Of a stretch of 64,000 bases of DNA, positions 1-11,590 are shown piece by piece. Within the stretch, counting starts at the first letter, position 1. Each line of letters opens with the position of its first letter. A program made the position numbers and the translations under genes. The notes beneath the pieces were generated by a model, which made no database searches, was not told the DNA's origin, and saw only the letters and a list, made by a program, of their open reading frames with translations. Source of the DNA: Anthoceros angustus. Lineage: Eukaryota; Streptophyta; Anthocerotopsida; Anthocerotales; Anthocerotaceae. The DNA lies in NCBI GenBank assembly GCA_010909165.1, contig MU008166.1, positions 868,001 through 932,000 on the forward strand, in the 5' to 3' direction.

Positions 1-3000
1 CTCAACAGTGTCACAGTTTCGTGATGCAGCGTCAGCATTAAAAGGAGCAAGGCATATGGTAAGTGGGCACTTTATGAGATAATGTGTAGGTGCTATGGTT
101 GGCACTGGTCTCAGTATAGCACATGAGATTCATTTGAATGCCGTGGCATGGAAAATCCCAGGTAGCTGTGGAGATCTTCTCTGAGCCTGCATGTCGGGAA
201 TATGTGAGGAATGTGTTCAATGAGCGATGTGTGTTATCAACAAAACCCACGGTGGATGGCAACACTTCAATCGACTCCTTCCATAAATATGGCCCTGTGA
301 AGTGGCTGTGCAATAAGCCAGTCAGTGCTTTTGTTGATGGCCAGTGGCTTTTGATTCAGAAAGCAGAAGAGGAGAAGCTGCTGACTGTGAAGATGGGCTT
401 GCCTGAAGAGGTCATTCAGACTGTGGTGATGCATGAGTTTGAATCGTGCTATATTAGTGATGGTGTAAGCAAAGCTGCCCAGGCATGGAACGAACAACGA
501 AAGCTGATACTCAAAGAGGCATTGCACTCACATTTTATTCCATTTATGGAAAAGGAGATGAGGATGGTTCTGGCTGCCCGTGCAAAGCAGTGGGTGGCAA
601 TGCAATGTGGCTTGGAACTGTGGAAGAAGGTATCTGTTGCTCCGTATCTCCGAGCCAAGATGGAATCTGAGGATCATTTAGAGGTTGAAGGTGCGCCTGT
701 CTTGGCCTGCTGTTGGGGTCCGGGGAACCCCCCTACCACGTTTGTGATGCTGGACATGGCTGGCGAGATGATAGATAGGATTGAGACTGCACATATGCAT
801 GTAAGGTCACAAACTGCCCCTTCTGACCTACAAAAGAAGAAGGCTAGGAACCAACGAGACCTGCTGGAGTGCATGAAAGTTCATAAGCCACACGTGCTTG
901 TTGTTGGAGCAGCAAAACTTTGTTGCCGGAATTTGAAGGAGGAGATAGTGTCCGAGGTATCTCAAGTCTTCCTCGTCTCTACTTTCTTGCCTCTACACTT
1001 CTTGTGTGACTGGGATTTTGAAAGCTCCTTGTTATCTTTGGCAGGTGATCTTCAAGATACTGGAAGAGTATCCACGAGAGCTGCCAGAAGGGCTGGAGAT
1101 CATTGACCATGTTTTTGCTGATGAAGCTTTACCATCTCTATTTGAAAATTCTCGAGTTTCTGAGGAGCAGATACCAGGGCAGCCAGGTTCGTGTACATCA
1201 CTGCAGGCAGTGGGTCGGCATAGTTGCGGTCGCCTTGGCTCAAATGCTAACCTGCTGTGGACTTCGTGTATTGTTGTTTCTCTTTGCCCACAGGCATAGT
1301 AAGGCGTGCAGTCGCTCTAGGACGATACTTACAGAATCCTCTGGCTATGGTGGCTTCCTTGTGTGGTCCGCGCAAGGAGATATTGTCTCTTAGGTTCCAT
1401 CCTTTTCAGGAGTACCTCTCTAATGATGAGGTCTATGAGGCATTAGAGGAGGTCATGATAACAGTCACAAATCAAGTTGGTGTGGATATCAATATGGCAT
1501 CGTCTCATGAATGGCTCTTTGCACCTCTACAATTTGTCTCTGGCCTTGGACCACGTAAAGCAGCATATATCCAACGTTGCTTCCGTGGTCAACGACTAAA
1601 TACAAGAAAGGAGATGATTGCATCCTACAACCTTGTCGGCAGAAATGTCTTCATTAATGCTGCTGGCTTCATCCGTGTCCGTGGAGTTGGCCTTGGAGCT
1701 TCAGGTAGCCAAATTATGGATGTGCTTGATGATACTCGAATTCATCCTGAGTCCTATGATCTTGCAAAGAGGTTGGCAGAATTTGCCTGTGCTGAGGATT
1801 ATGGGAATGACAGGGATGACGAGGAAGATTTGACAGCAGAAATGGCCATAGAGCGTGTGAAAGAGAATACAAGTTTACTTACAAAGTTGGACGTGGAGAA
1901 GTTTGTGTCAACCTTGCAAGATAAGGGTGACAAGGGTCCTGGGAAAAAGCAAGAGACTGTGCAACTGATCATCGCAGAGCTGCTTGAAGGCTATCGGGAA
2001 TGGCGTGCACCATATACAAAACCATCTGATGATGCTGTATTTGACATGTTGACAGGGGAGAGCGAAGATAGTCTGGGTGTGGGTAGACTTACCCATGCCA
2101 CCGTCAGAAAAGTTCAGGAGAACCGAGTGCTCTGTAATCTGGAGTCTGGACTGATGGGGATTGTCCAGAAAGAAGAGCTTTCAGATGAGAAATGCATGGA
2201 TCCCTCAGAGAAGGTTTCTGAGGGGAGTGTAATTACGTGTAGAATCAAAGATGTCAACAAAACCAAATTCCTTGTAGAATTGACTTGCAGAGGTAGTGAA
2301 CTAAGGGATGAGCAGAGACATGCCCGATTCCCAGAAGACCCCTATTACCGCGAGGATACAAGCGTGTTGCAGCTGCAGGTGGACAAGGTCAAGGCCAAGA
2401 AGGAAGAGAAGCGCAGCCAAGGTGTCAGGCCTCGGATGATAGTGCATCCTCACTTCCAAAATATATCAATGGCTGCGGCAATGGAGGTAACTCCCATTTT
2501 TTGTACCTTGCAGCTTAAAAGTCTTGTTCACGACCAGAGTCTGAAGTAGCTTTTTATTTCACCTCAGGCTCTTAAGGACAGAGACGTGGGGGAGGTGATT
2601 GTGCGACCCAGCAGTAAAGGGCCCAGCCATTTGTCAATGACTCTTAAATTCTATGACGGTGTGTACACACACATCGATATTGTGGAGAGTGGGAAGGAGG
2701 TCAGGGATCTGACTAGTTTTCTTCGACTTGGCAAGATACTCACCATTAATGACGAGACATATGAGGATCTTGATGAGGTGAGTGAGTGTGGAAGATGCTC
2801 CTTTTGGTGAGGAGTGCAATGATGTTGTCCTCCTTTTGGTGGAAAACCTTTCTTTTGATGGATGTTGCCGTCTGATTTGTTGTTGCCTTGCATTCAGGTC
2901 ATAGCAAGATACGTCGATCCTGTCAGCAACCTGTTGAAAGAGATGTATCGATACAGGAAGTTCAAACGAGGCACAAAAGCAGAGGTGGATGAGGCCTTGC

Positions 3001-3749
3001 ATATGGAGAAGTCTACCAATCCTATGAGAATCGCCTACTGCTTCTCTGTGGCATTTGATCATCCAGGGGCATTCATGCTGACTTTTATCCGCAGCATCAC
3101 TCCTCACCACGAGTACATATCAGTCGGTCCAAAAGGGTTCAAGTATCGGAAGAGGTTTTTTGAGAGCCCTGACCGGCTTGTATCATACTTCCAGAAACAC
3201 CACAACGACCCTATGTCTGAAGCCCCCCCAAGACGGGCACTTGCTGCCATGGTTCTTCCTCGAAGTCCAGCTCCTGGGAACTCCGCCATGCCTTCAAGTG
3301 GTTGGAGCAATGGCACCCCCAACTCATCAAGCATGTGGAACAGGCCTCCTGGATCTGTTTCCTCCAGTGGGTGGGGTTCAAGCAAGACGACTTACGACCG
3401 GTCTGACCGAGGACGAGGCGCCAGTGACATGGCGACTGCTGGATCTTGGCAACAGCCGGCAGAAAGTGCGGGCCAGTTCAGATCAGGTTGGGATATGGAG
3501 GCTACCACCAGGAGCAGTGGCTGGACCGCCTCACCCATGAATAGCAGAGATACCACCAGCGGATGGGGTAGCACGCCGAACAGCTCCTGGGGAAATAAAC
3601 CCAAGGAGTCTGTGGATAGCTGGGGAAGCAAATCCAAGGACAACTCGGATTCTGGCTGGGGCCAGCCCCCGAAGTCTCAAGGAAGCAGATGGGAGGACAT
3701 AGAGCCAGCTGCACCCGGTACTGGCGAAACAACTGGTTGGTCGAGATAA
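1..3749 (+). CDS. SPT6L: SPT6-like transcription elongation factor (5' truncated by window edge)
   Basis: Histone chaperone and elongation factor that travels with RNA polymerase II in the nucleus. The N-terminal part lies before position 1; 1,082 residues are visible. Exons read as 1-58, 162-956, 1045-1186, 1294-2486, 2568-2777 and 2898-3749; all borders are GT-AG and the phases close exactly. Domain order fits the family: YqgF-like fold (around 690-900, CCWGPG motif), helix-hairpin-helix (around 1480-1590, SGLGPRKAA), S1 RNA-binding domain (around 2080-2300), then the tandem SH2 region (from about 2440). The C-terminal tail (about 3240-3749) is a serine-rich string of WG/GW dipeptides (SGWGS, SSWGN, DSGWGQ), the AGO-hook-like tail known from plant SPT6L. 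This tail separates SPT6L from a shorter SPT6 paralogue. The family match is very strong over the whole length. Confidence 0.95.
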
Positions 3750-4278
3750 GACTACTACGCTTCCGGCCGGTAACTCCTCCCGACATAACCTGTTAATTTG
3801 CCTTCTATAGCTAAGCTAGGATTCCAGCCCGTGGGACGGAGGGGTTGTTGAACAGTGCCGGGTAGGGCATGGTCTTTTTCCACGTGAGGCCTAACTGATA
3901 ACGGGCTCTAATTTAAGGGTCTGGGGAACGGGATCTTCGTGTCTGGGAATGGAATTGGAGGCTATGCATGCGCGTTCACGGAGTGAATGTCGTTCACATT
4001 CTACTCATGTTCACCCACCCGTTCTTCGGTCATTGAACGGCACTTGTTGATAGTTTTCTGGCCGACACCTGGTCAGGAGAATCAGGCGCCTCGTTTTCGG
4101 GCGAAGTGGAGCTCTCCGGACTTGACCTAATGGGAAATTTGGCCGGCATCAACACGGAAGTCGCCACTTGCTGGCTTCGTCGCGTCGTCAGTTGCTGTCC
4201 AACGCACTAGTCTCCTCCATGCTCATTAGACTGTAGCGTCGGCCTCCGACTCGTTGGCAGCATCCAGCCGCGCTTGCA
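3750..4278. other. SPT6L 3' region and HPT 5' region
   Basis: These 529 bases separate two genes on the same strand. They must hold the SPT6L 3' UTR and the promoter and leader of the next gene. I see no ORF, repeat or RNA gene in it. No TATA box is obvious close to the HPT start. Confidence 0.5.
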
Positions 4279-5478
4279 ATGGCTTTGCTGGTGAGATTCC
4301 CTAGCGCCGCAAGGAGTGCTCCTGTGCGTGTCAGGGACAGGATTTTCAATGCCGCCTGCTCTGGGACGTGCGAGCTCCGGACAGAGCTGGCAGCAGCAGC
4401 AGGGCTTGGAGGGAAGGCCTTGGTGTGGAAATTGGACGAGAGCAGGAGTCCGGCGCAGGCGAGGAGGAGGAGGGGGAAAGGCAAGGGAGGAGAGTCGTGT
4501 GTTGCTGCCACCGCATTGCCTTTGGGAGCGGACGGGCCTTCTCCTCTCCGGTCCTTGCCGAACATCTTGGAGAAGGCGGACTGGCTGGACGCCTTCTACC
4601 GCTTCTCGCGGCCGCACACCGTGATCGGCACCGCAATTGGCGTAATTTCTGTGTCTCTGCTGGCTGTGCAGAATTCGTCGGATTTTTCCTTGCGCTTCTT
4701 TCTCGGCCTGTTCCAAGCTCTGGTGCCTGCTCTGTGCATGAATGTGTACATCGTCGGGTTGAACCAAATTTACGATGTGGAAATCGACAAGGTGAACAAG
4801 CCCACTCTTCCTCTGGCGTCCGGTGAATACAATCTGGCTACTGCGGTTACTATAGTGGTGTGCTTTGCTGCTGTCAGCATGGCGTGGGGGCTGCTGGTAG
4901 GATCCAAGCCTTTGTTAGCGGCTCTGACTGTCAGCCTGGTGCTCGGGACAGCCTACTCCATGGATCTACCGCTGCTGCGATGGAAGAAGTCCGCTTTGGC
5001 TGCTGCTACTTGCATCCTTGCTGTCAGGGCAATTGTGGTGCAGGTCGCGTTTTACCTCCACATGCAGTCATTTGTGTTTGGTAGAGCAGGGATTCTGTCA
5101 CGGCCTCTCGTATTTGCCACCAGCTTTATGTGCTTCTTCTCTGTGGTTATTGCTCTTGCCAAGGACATCCCGGATGTGGAAGGGGACAAAATCTTCGGCA
5201 TCCGCTCTTTCTCTGTCAGAGTGGGGCAAGAACGCATCTTCTGGTTATGCGTGTGGTTACTTGAGGCCGCATATGCTACAGCTGTGCTGGTAGGGGCCTC
5301 TTCTCCTGTCTTGTGGAGTAAAATCGCCATGATCGCTGGTCACACAGTCCTGGCAGGGGCTCTCTTACAGCGATCCAAGGCCGTGGACCTGAGAAGTAAA
5401 TCTTCCATCACCTCCTTCTACATGTTCATTTGGAAGCTCTTCTACGCAGAGTACCTCCTCATTCCTTTCATGCGGTGA
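4279..5478 (+). CDS. HPT1/VTE2: Homogentisate phytyltransferase, plastid tocopherol synthesis, intronless
   Basis: Condenses homogentisate with phytyl diphosphate, the committed step of tocopherol (vitamin E) synthesis, in the plastid inner envelope. 399 residues. The first 95 or so residues are basic and Ser/Ala-rich, as in a plastid transit peptide. The UbiA-family membrane core follows with both prenyl-diphosphate/Mg motifs: NQIYDVEIDK and KDIPDVEGDK. The C-terminus (ITSFYMFIWKLFYAEYLLIP) closely matches seed-plant HPT and favours HPT over homogentisate solanesyltransferase; HGGT is less likely outside monocots. The start ATG lies just before the transit peptide, and no in-frame upstream ATG was chosen. 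Oddity: the ORF has no introns, whereas seed-plant HPT genes have many, which suggests a retroposed copy. Confidence 0.93.
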   Translation: MALLVRFPSAARSAPVRVRDRIFNAACSGTCELRTELAAAAGLGGKALVWKLDESRSPAQARRRRGKGKGGESCVAATALPLGADGPSPLRSLPNILEKADWLDAFYRFSRPHTVIGTAIGVISVSLLAVQNSSDFSLRFFLGLFQALVPALCMNVYIVGLNQIYDVEIDKVNKPTLPLASGEYNLATAVTIVVCFAAVSMAWGLLVGSKPLLAALTVSLVLGTAYSMDLPLLRWKKSALAAATCILAVRAIVVQVAFYLHMQSFVFGRAGILSRPLVFATSFMCFFSVVIALAKDIPDVEGDKIFGIRSFSVRVGQERIFWLCVWLLEAAYATAVLVGASSPVLWSKIAMIAGHTVLAGALLQRSKAVDLRSKSSITSFYMFIWKLFYAEYLLIPFMR

Positions 5479-5683
5479 ACACAGCATTTCTTCAGGCCAT
5501 CTTTTGGGAAGCACTTCTCTTCCCCGAAAGATTGAGATCTGTCATTGATTACCATTGTAAATGAATTCTGTGAGCTTCTCTGGACTCCTGTTATGTTTCG
5601 TCTGTCCTGCCCCGATTGCCAGAAGCATACTCTTGGAAGCGGCCTCTGCTATCCAGACAACATCCTTGCTGTTGTAAGACTAC

Positions 5684-5689
5684 AATAAA
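5684..5689 (+). terminator. AATAAA polyadenylation signal for HPT
   Basis: A canonical AATAAA hexamer lies about 206 bases after the HPT stop codon in a T/A-rich context. It is a plausible 3' end signal. The rest of 5479-6041 shows no coding or repeat signal and should contain the DCP2 promoter and leader. Confidence 0.45.
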
Positions 5690-6041
5690 AAGTCCGCCCT
5701 GAACAAGTTATTGTCTTCCTCGGCTAGGCATGCATTTGCCTCCGTCCCTTTTGGTTTTAGCAGCGTCCTTGTTTGCTTGATGCTGTGCTGAATGCATACG
5801 GTATTTAGTCCAGTATCTCTCTTTTCAGGGGAGCCTATTTTATTTGAATATCCAAGCTAATTTCGTCTGTATAATTCAATTTTGTTTTACTGGAGGGTAA
5901 AATAGCAATTTCTTGGTGACCTAGGCAACTCAACAGGTGGAGTACGACTCGAGGCGGTCCAGCAGACTCTAGAGTGCTCTACGGGGACAGCGAGGGGATG
6001 CATGACTGCCCTTGGCGAAGGGTTTGTGTTATTGGACTGCT

Positions 6042-7178
6042 ATGCCTGCAACAGCGAACGCGAAGATGGCGGGTGCCGGGACCGGGAGGGCTGGCGTTGC
6101 CGCGGCAGGCCGCAGCCTGCCATCGCAGGAGCTGCTGGATGACTTGTGCAGCAGGTTTGTGTTGAACGCCCCGGAGGAGGAGTTGCAGGCGTTTGAGAGG
6201 ATCTTTTTTCTAGTGGAGCAGGCGCACTGGTTCTACGAAGACAACACGGTGGACCAGAACCCGGGACTCAAGACCCTGACTCTCCGAGAGTTTGCCAGCC
6301 TCATGTTCCAGAGCTGCGGTGCGCTGCGGCCATATATTTCGCACATCGATGACATCTACAAGGACTTCACCACGTACAAGGTTCGGGTGCCGGTGACGGG
6401 GGCCATCATTCTGGACGAGTCGTTCGAGAGGTGCCTGCTGGTGAAGGGCTGGAAGGCTGGGGCTAGTTGGAGTTTTCCTAGAGGCAAGAAGAACAAGGAT
6501 GAGGAGGACCACAGGTGCGCGGCCAGGGAGGTGTGGGAGGAGACAGGGTTTGACATAGCGGGGCTGATACAGTTGAACGATTTCGTGGAGGTGACCATGG
6601 CGGGGCAGAGACTGCGATTGTATATTATTGGAGGGGTGAAGAGTGACACGGTGTTTGAGCCGCAGACCAGGAAGGAGATTAGCGAGATTGCCTGGCACAG
6701 AGTTGATGAGCTTCCCACGGCTAGCAACGAGACGTCCCATAACAGGGGGCCGACAGGGATCAAGTATTTCATGGTTTGGCCTTTCATGGCCGACCTGCGG
6801 AAATGGATTTCGAGCTACCATCCTCTTCTGCCCAAGAGCGATGCTGTCCATGTCGGGAAGACCGTTTGGAAGGTTAAGGCCAACGCAGGTCCTGGAGTCT
6901 CCAACGGCCCTGGAATTTTGGCGGCTCCTGTGGTACCCCAGTTGCCTTCGGCAGCTCCAGCTCCGACACCGGAGGCGCTGGCCGCTCCTCTGCTGCCCAC
7001 CCCCGTCCCCACGGCTGCAGCACGTTCGACGACCACCCCCGATAAGCACAGGTCCAGTCGGGCCCCTCCCGGAAACAGCTTCCGTAGCTTTAGGATTGAC
7101 GCTACGAAAATAGTTCCCTTGGATTTTACTCCCGAGCCTCAAGGTTCAGGTAACAAGTCGAATCTGGCTGTGCAATGA
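6042..7178 (+). CDS. DCP2: mRNA-decapping enzyme 2 (Nudix hydrolase), intronless
   Basis: Removes the m7G cap from mRNA, with DCP1 as partner, in cytoplasmic P-bodies. About 378 residues from the ATG at 6042; the frame is open upstream only through a TTG. Box A (SRFVLNAPEEEL, FFLVEQAHWFYED) comes first, then the Nudix domain with its signature around 6481-6560: G at the start of the box (GKKNKDEED) and the catalytic helix REVWEETG. Box B follows, ending near KYFMVWPFM. The tail is Pro/Ala-rich and ends with a conserved-looking NSFRSFRIDATKIV motif. Oddity: no introns, although plant DCP2 genes normally have several. It ends 297 bp from the convergent PRL1 stop, so the 3' UTRs may meet or overlap. 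Confidence 0.93.
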   Translation: MPATANAKMAGAGTGRAGVAAAGRSLPSQELLDDLCSRFVLNAPEEELQAFERIFFLVEQAHWFYEDNTVDQNPGLKTLTLREFASLMFQSCGALRPYISHIDDIYKDFTTYKVRVPVTGAIILDESFERCLLVKGWKAGASWSFPRGKKNKDEEDHRCAAREVWEETGFDIAGLIQLNDFVEVTMAGQRLRLYIIGGVKSDTVFEPQTRKEISEIAWHRVDELPTASNETSHNRGPTGIKYFMVWPFMADLRKWISSYHPLLPKSDAVHVGKTVWKVKANAGPGVSNGPGILAAPVVPQLPSAAPAPTPEALAAPLLPTPVPTAAARSTTTPDKHRSSRAPPGNSFRSFRIDATKIVPLDFTPEPQGSGNKSNLAVQ

Positions 7179-7475
7179 CCTGTTGCGAGGTGAGAGGCCG
7201 GAGTTGGAAAGAGGATACAAAGTGCGCACAGTAAGAACTCGCAAGCCGCGGCAGGCGCAGGAACAGGCGGTGGGGAGAGCGCACAAGGCGTGGCTGTCGC
7301 GCCTAGCGATTCTGAAGCCGAGAACTTGTGGAACCAAGGGCCACGAAAGTTTGATAACGACACGGAAACGGCCTACGGAGAAACAAATTGAAACAACAGA
7401 GATGTCAGGGGAGGCCCTTGACCATCTCAGCATATTTGCTCAAAATGGAGCAGGGATCCCTCGCTTTTGAGCTGC

Positions 7476-10391
7476 TTAGAATCGCCGCATGTCTTTGGGA
7501 GGCTTGAAGTGAATGGGATGGGTTTCTGGTGTTGCCGACTCGTCCTCCTTCCACATCTTAATTGTCTTGTCTGCTTCGCAGGTGACGAGCCTGCTTCCAG
7601 TCAAATCGTAGGATAGGGCATAAATTCCAGCTTCACTGTCGAGTGAACCTGCATCCACCATTAGGTCCGAGTTAGAATAGAACAGTTCACATGCACTGCA
7701 ATCACCTGGCGACTATTGACAAGCCAGATTTGTATCGTACCAGGTTGTACAATAGTTTGTGTCTGCTGGAAGTTGTGACCACTTTTCCAGTCCCAAAACC
7801 AGAGACTTCCATTGTCACCTATTCACAACATTTGGGGGGTTAGACGCCTGCTGACCATGGTAATGACTCAGGAGGCCGTGAAATAAATTAGAATCAAGAA
7901 ACTACCAGCCGACACCATAACGTTCTCCTCATTGATAGCCATGCAGTTCACTATAGTCCTCTGTTGCGACCTGTCAATGCGATATCAAAATCAAAATCAG
8001 TTACCACCACAATATTCATGACACTCTTATTACAAGAAGCTGGAGACAAGATCCTTATTGCTCACAGCATGTTATGCAAAAAGTCGCCTTTAGGGAGCCG
8101 AAACTTCTTGATGTTGTCTGCAGATGCAGAGGCGAACGTGTGCCTGTTGGATATGAGCCAAATATTACGACATATCTACACACCAGCTATTGCATAACCT
8201 GATTCAAAACCTTAGGCAACACTGGGCACCAAGAGATCCAGTACAATTACACTGCACTGCAGTATGAAGAAAGTGTTTTGTGTACTTACTCAAATGGATG
8301 CATAGCCAAAGCTCGAACAGATTTCTTGTGGAATGTAAGGGTTGACATTGATTTCCCTGCAGAACAAGATGGCTCTTGTAGTCAGTATCAACTTAAATTG
8401 ACAGTGCAATAGCATTAGGCCCACAGTACAGAGTGCCATGCCTGCTGCAAGATCCCAGAGCTTGATGGTTGTGTCGTGTGACCCTGTCACAACTTGGGGA
8501 TCCTGCAAAATGATCACAGATACTAAGTACATGCAAAACCACATCATGTTATCACAGAGATAGAAGAGGGCCTCCTGTCGTGCCACAAAGAGACATACGG
8601 TAGCCTGCGTGATGACTGAGCAGACAGTGTTTTCATGGCCTGAAAGAGCAAATATTTGGGCTTTCGTCCGCATGTCCCAGACCTGCCAGAGTGACGTCCA
8701 CAAGTTAGCTCAACAACAATGCAGAGATCTTGTAGCCCAGTCCATTAGAGTTTTTAACTTCTCCATACAATAGGGAGCTAAACGACAGTCCCTCTGAAGG
8801 ATCTCATATGGCTGTGTTGGAAAAAGAACGGATGCTGTGAGACACACAGCCCACAAACACAACAGGACAACTTATCTTACCCTGCAGACTGAGTCTCGGC
8901 CACCAGTCATCAGAATGTCCAGAGTTGGGTGAAGTGACAAGCAATAGACTCCACTTAAATGACCATGGTATGAACGGATCACCTGCAACAACAGATAACC
9001 ATTCTAGTCCATTGTCAAAGGCACATTCAGATTCAGAATTATCATTCTCTTCACCAAAAGCCATGTCAACAGGGCACGTCACACCCATACCTTGTTATAT
9101 TCGAGATCCCAGCATTTGACCTGCTTATCATCACCAGCAGAGAACATGTAGGGGTGCCTTGTACTCACAGCAAGACCTGTTCTTGGCGATAAGCATAATC
9201 AGTGGCAGAATCCCACAAAGGGCTCACATCCGCAGCAGCCCAGTCACTCCAGCATTACGCATTTCATCTACGTATCCTCCAGCGAGGTAAAAATGATCTC
9301 GCTTCAAGGAGAACTAGAACTATGGACATACCTCGAATCTGCTCAATGTGGCCAGTTAGTGTCAGTTTCAGCTTTCCTGAGGCTGTTTCCCAAATCTGAA
9401 AACAGACACCTCAACGTCAACTCTCATGAGCAAAGGAAAAACGTACTTGAAACACAGAGACATCAGTAAGAGCAGGACACACTTATTGCCCAGGACTTAG
9501 AAAAGGACGCTGCCATGTGACATTACTTTGATAGTCCTGTCTGCAGATCCTGTGCAAAACCATTCATTGCCAGGATCAAACGCTATCGACCTCACCCATC
9601 CAAGATGTCCACTGGTCACCTGCAAAAAGATTACACCGAATGTGAGTGGGATGAAACCAGGGCACTAACTGCTCACACCATGAACCACACCGCCAATACC
9701 GCTTCATACCCTATAATTCACCCAGGGAGGATGCCACACTGGTTTGGGCCATTTGCTAGGAAGCCTCTTCATGACAGAGGCACTAGGCTGGTACCTACAT
9801 TTTCAGGAGTACATTAGCCAATAAAAACTGTCAAACAAGAAACAAGGTCTAGAAAAAAGACCACTGAAACAGGCACTCACCTCTCAACGGTGCCTGGAAG
9901 AGTCCTCTGGTCAGCAGGGTTCGCAGCACCAGGACCTGCACCATTTGCCGCTGGACCTGCTGCAGGGAGTTCAACCGACGGAGGGGCACCAGAAGGTGCT
10001 GCAGGGTCAGGACCAGGCAAAGCAAGGACAGTCGACGTAGAGGGTGCTGCAGCAGGGATTGCAGCAGCCCTTCCCGACACTCCCACAGTGTCCTTGACCG
10101 ACCCATACTCCTCTCGCACCTGTCAGGAGGGCAGCACAACCCTCAGCTTACGACGCGAAAAACAGCTTTGGTGCACCACTATGAGAGTTCACACCCCGTT
10201 CTTCCCCACCAAAGCCCAAGATCAAAGCTCACCTTGCACGATATCCTCACGCTGCGACTGACTGCGTGGCTCACAACCACTTCGGACTGCGACTTCCCGA
10301 AGAGCTCATACGTCCGCTTCAAAGATTTGAGACTCAGTTTCTTCAGTGACTGCGGCTCGATGGAGTCTGGTGCCACCGCAGTGGCAGGCAT
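7476..10391 (-). CDS. PRL1: PRL1/Prp46-type WD40 protein of the spliceosomal NTC/MAC complex
   Basis: Nuclear WD40 scaffold of the NineTeen/MAC complex, needed for pre-mRNA splicing and linked in plants to sugar, hormone and immune responses. Fourteen coding exons in minus order: 10391-10233, 10119-9881, 9794-9710, 9619-9527, 9395-9332, 9176-9091, 8982-8881, 8682-8599, 8502-8442, 8356-8290, 8143-8066, 7970-7906, 7818-7741, 7648-7476. These give 477 residues, close to the usual length (about 485), with phases closing exactly. The N-terminus has [16 protein letters not shown], then a Pro/Ala-rich linker, a conserved [15 protein letters not shown] segment, seven WD repeats and the C-terminus IKMWKEDE...KPPKDMRRF. 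Exon 9 ends with a GC donor (CAG|GCATGG). The start is the ATG just before the conserved N-terminal block. Confidence 0.94.
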
Positions 10392-10465
10392 CGCGCCCCA
10401 GCCTCCAGGCTTCGTACGCGGTCCACAGACCAAACCAGACGAATTCTCCGAAAACCTATTACGTA

Positions 10466-10614
10466 TCACAAACCTGCTTTTCAGGACGTACCCTCTCTAC
10501 CTTAGACTATTTTGGTTACACCCTCTACGATATACTTACCTATCACTATTTTACTTTTATTTTTCCATATTTAGAAACCAATTCACAAACCTGCTTTTCA
10601 AGACGTACCCTCTA
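10466..10614. repeat. Direct repeat of about 32 bp, period 117, in PRL1 upstream region
   Basis: A segment reading CACAAACCTGCTTTTCAGG and continuing to ACGTACCCTCT starts at 10466 and again at 10583. The surrounding 10392-10990 is AT-rich, with a short TCTA microsatellite near 10797 and a TA-rich run near 10857-10890. This is the 5' flank of PRL1 on the minus strand, so the repeat could sit in its promoter. Nothing else coding is visible here. Confidence 0.6.
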
Positions 10615-10989
10615 CCCTTATACTATATTCATTACAACATTCTCTCTTATATAAAACCAATTCAAGGTCACAAGATAGCCTGGAGTATTTTGGAGTGATG
10701 CCAAAGACAATTCAAAAGCCAAAAAGTTCTCTCTCGATATTTTGGATCTTATCGATCATTAGGGATTTATCGTATGTAAATTATTTTTTTAATCTGTCTA
10801 TCTATCTATCTACTTTTTTATCCAGTTTTTTGTCCTACGTTTGAATTGAAACAGGGTATATATGTATATATATATTATTTAAAAATATATTATATTTTAC
10901 ATGCTATAACTCTCAACTTTTAGGATAACCGGTGGACCTAGTAGCCGAAATCATAAATCGCCATTGCTCAAAGGACAAGGTCAAGAGGA

Positions 10990-11590
10990 AGAGGATTGAA
11001 ACATTACATAGCACTCCATAGGACACAGAACCTTCAAGAAAGGAGGAGGTGAAAAAGAAGGAGTACAACATCTGACACTGCACCGTGGGGCATGGAACCT
11101 TTAAGAAAGGAGGAGGTCAAAAAGAAGAGGATTGAAACATCACACACCCCACCGTGGGACATGGAACCTTCTAGAAAGGAGGAGGTCAAAAAGAAGAAGA
11201 GTGAAACATCACACATCCGGCCCTGGGACATGGAACATTCAAGAAAGGAGGAGGTCAAAGAGAAGAGGATTGAAACTTCACACACGCCACCGTGGGACAT
11301 GAAACCTTCAAGAAAGGAGGAGTTCAAAGAGAAGAGGATTGAAACATCACACACGCCACCGTGGGACATGAAACCTTCAAGAAAGGAGGAGGTCAAAAAG
11401 AAGAGTGAAACATTACAAACCTCACCGTGGGACATGAAATCTTCAAGGAAAGAGGAGGTCAGAAAGAAGAGGATTGAAACATCACACACTCTACCGTGGG
11501 ACATGGAACCTTCAAGAAAGGAGGAGATCAAAACGAAGATTGAATCGTCACACACCCCACCGTGGGACATGGAACCCTCAAGAAAGATTC
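10990..11590 (+). repeat. Coding minisatellite, 69/66-bp units, about nine copies
   Basis: The unit contains CCGTGGGACATGGAACCTTC followed by AAGAAAGGAGGAGGTCAAA. TGGGACATG recurs at about 11156, 11225, 11294, 11363, 11429, 11498 and 11564, spacings of 69, 69, 69, 66, 69 and 66. The two most upstream copies (from about 10990) are degenerate and out of the main reading frame. Confidence 0.9.

Noticed and set aside
4207-4767. 186-codon minus-strand ORF over the HPT start
   Set aside because: It is the antisense of the HPT transit-peptide and first-helix coding region; GC-rich codons suppress stops. No family resemblance.
6210-7142. 310-codon minus-strand ORF
   Set aside because: Exact antisense of DCP2, whose Nudix motifs are unmistakable.
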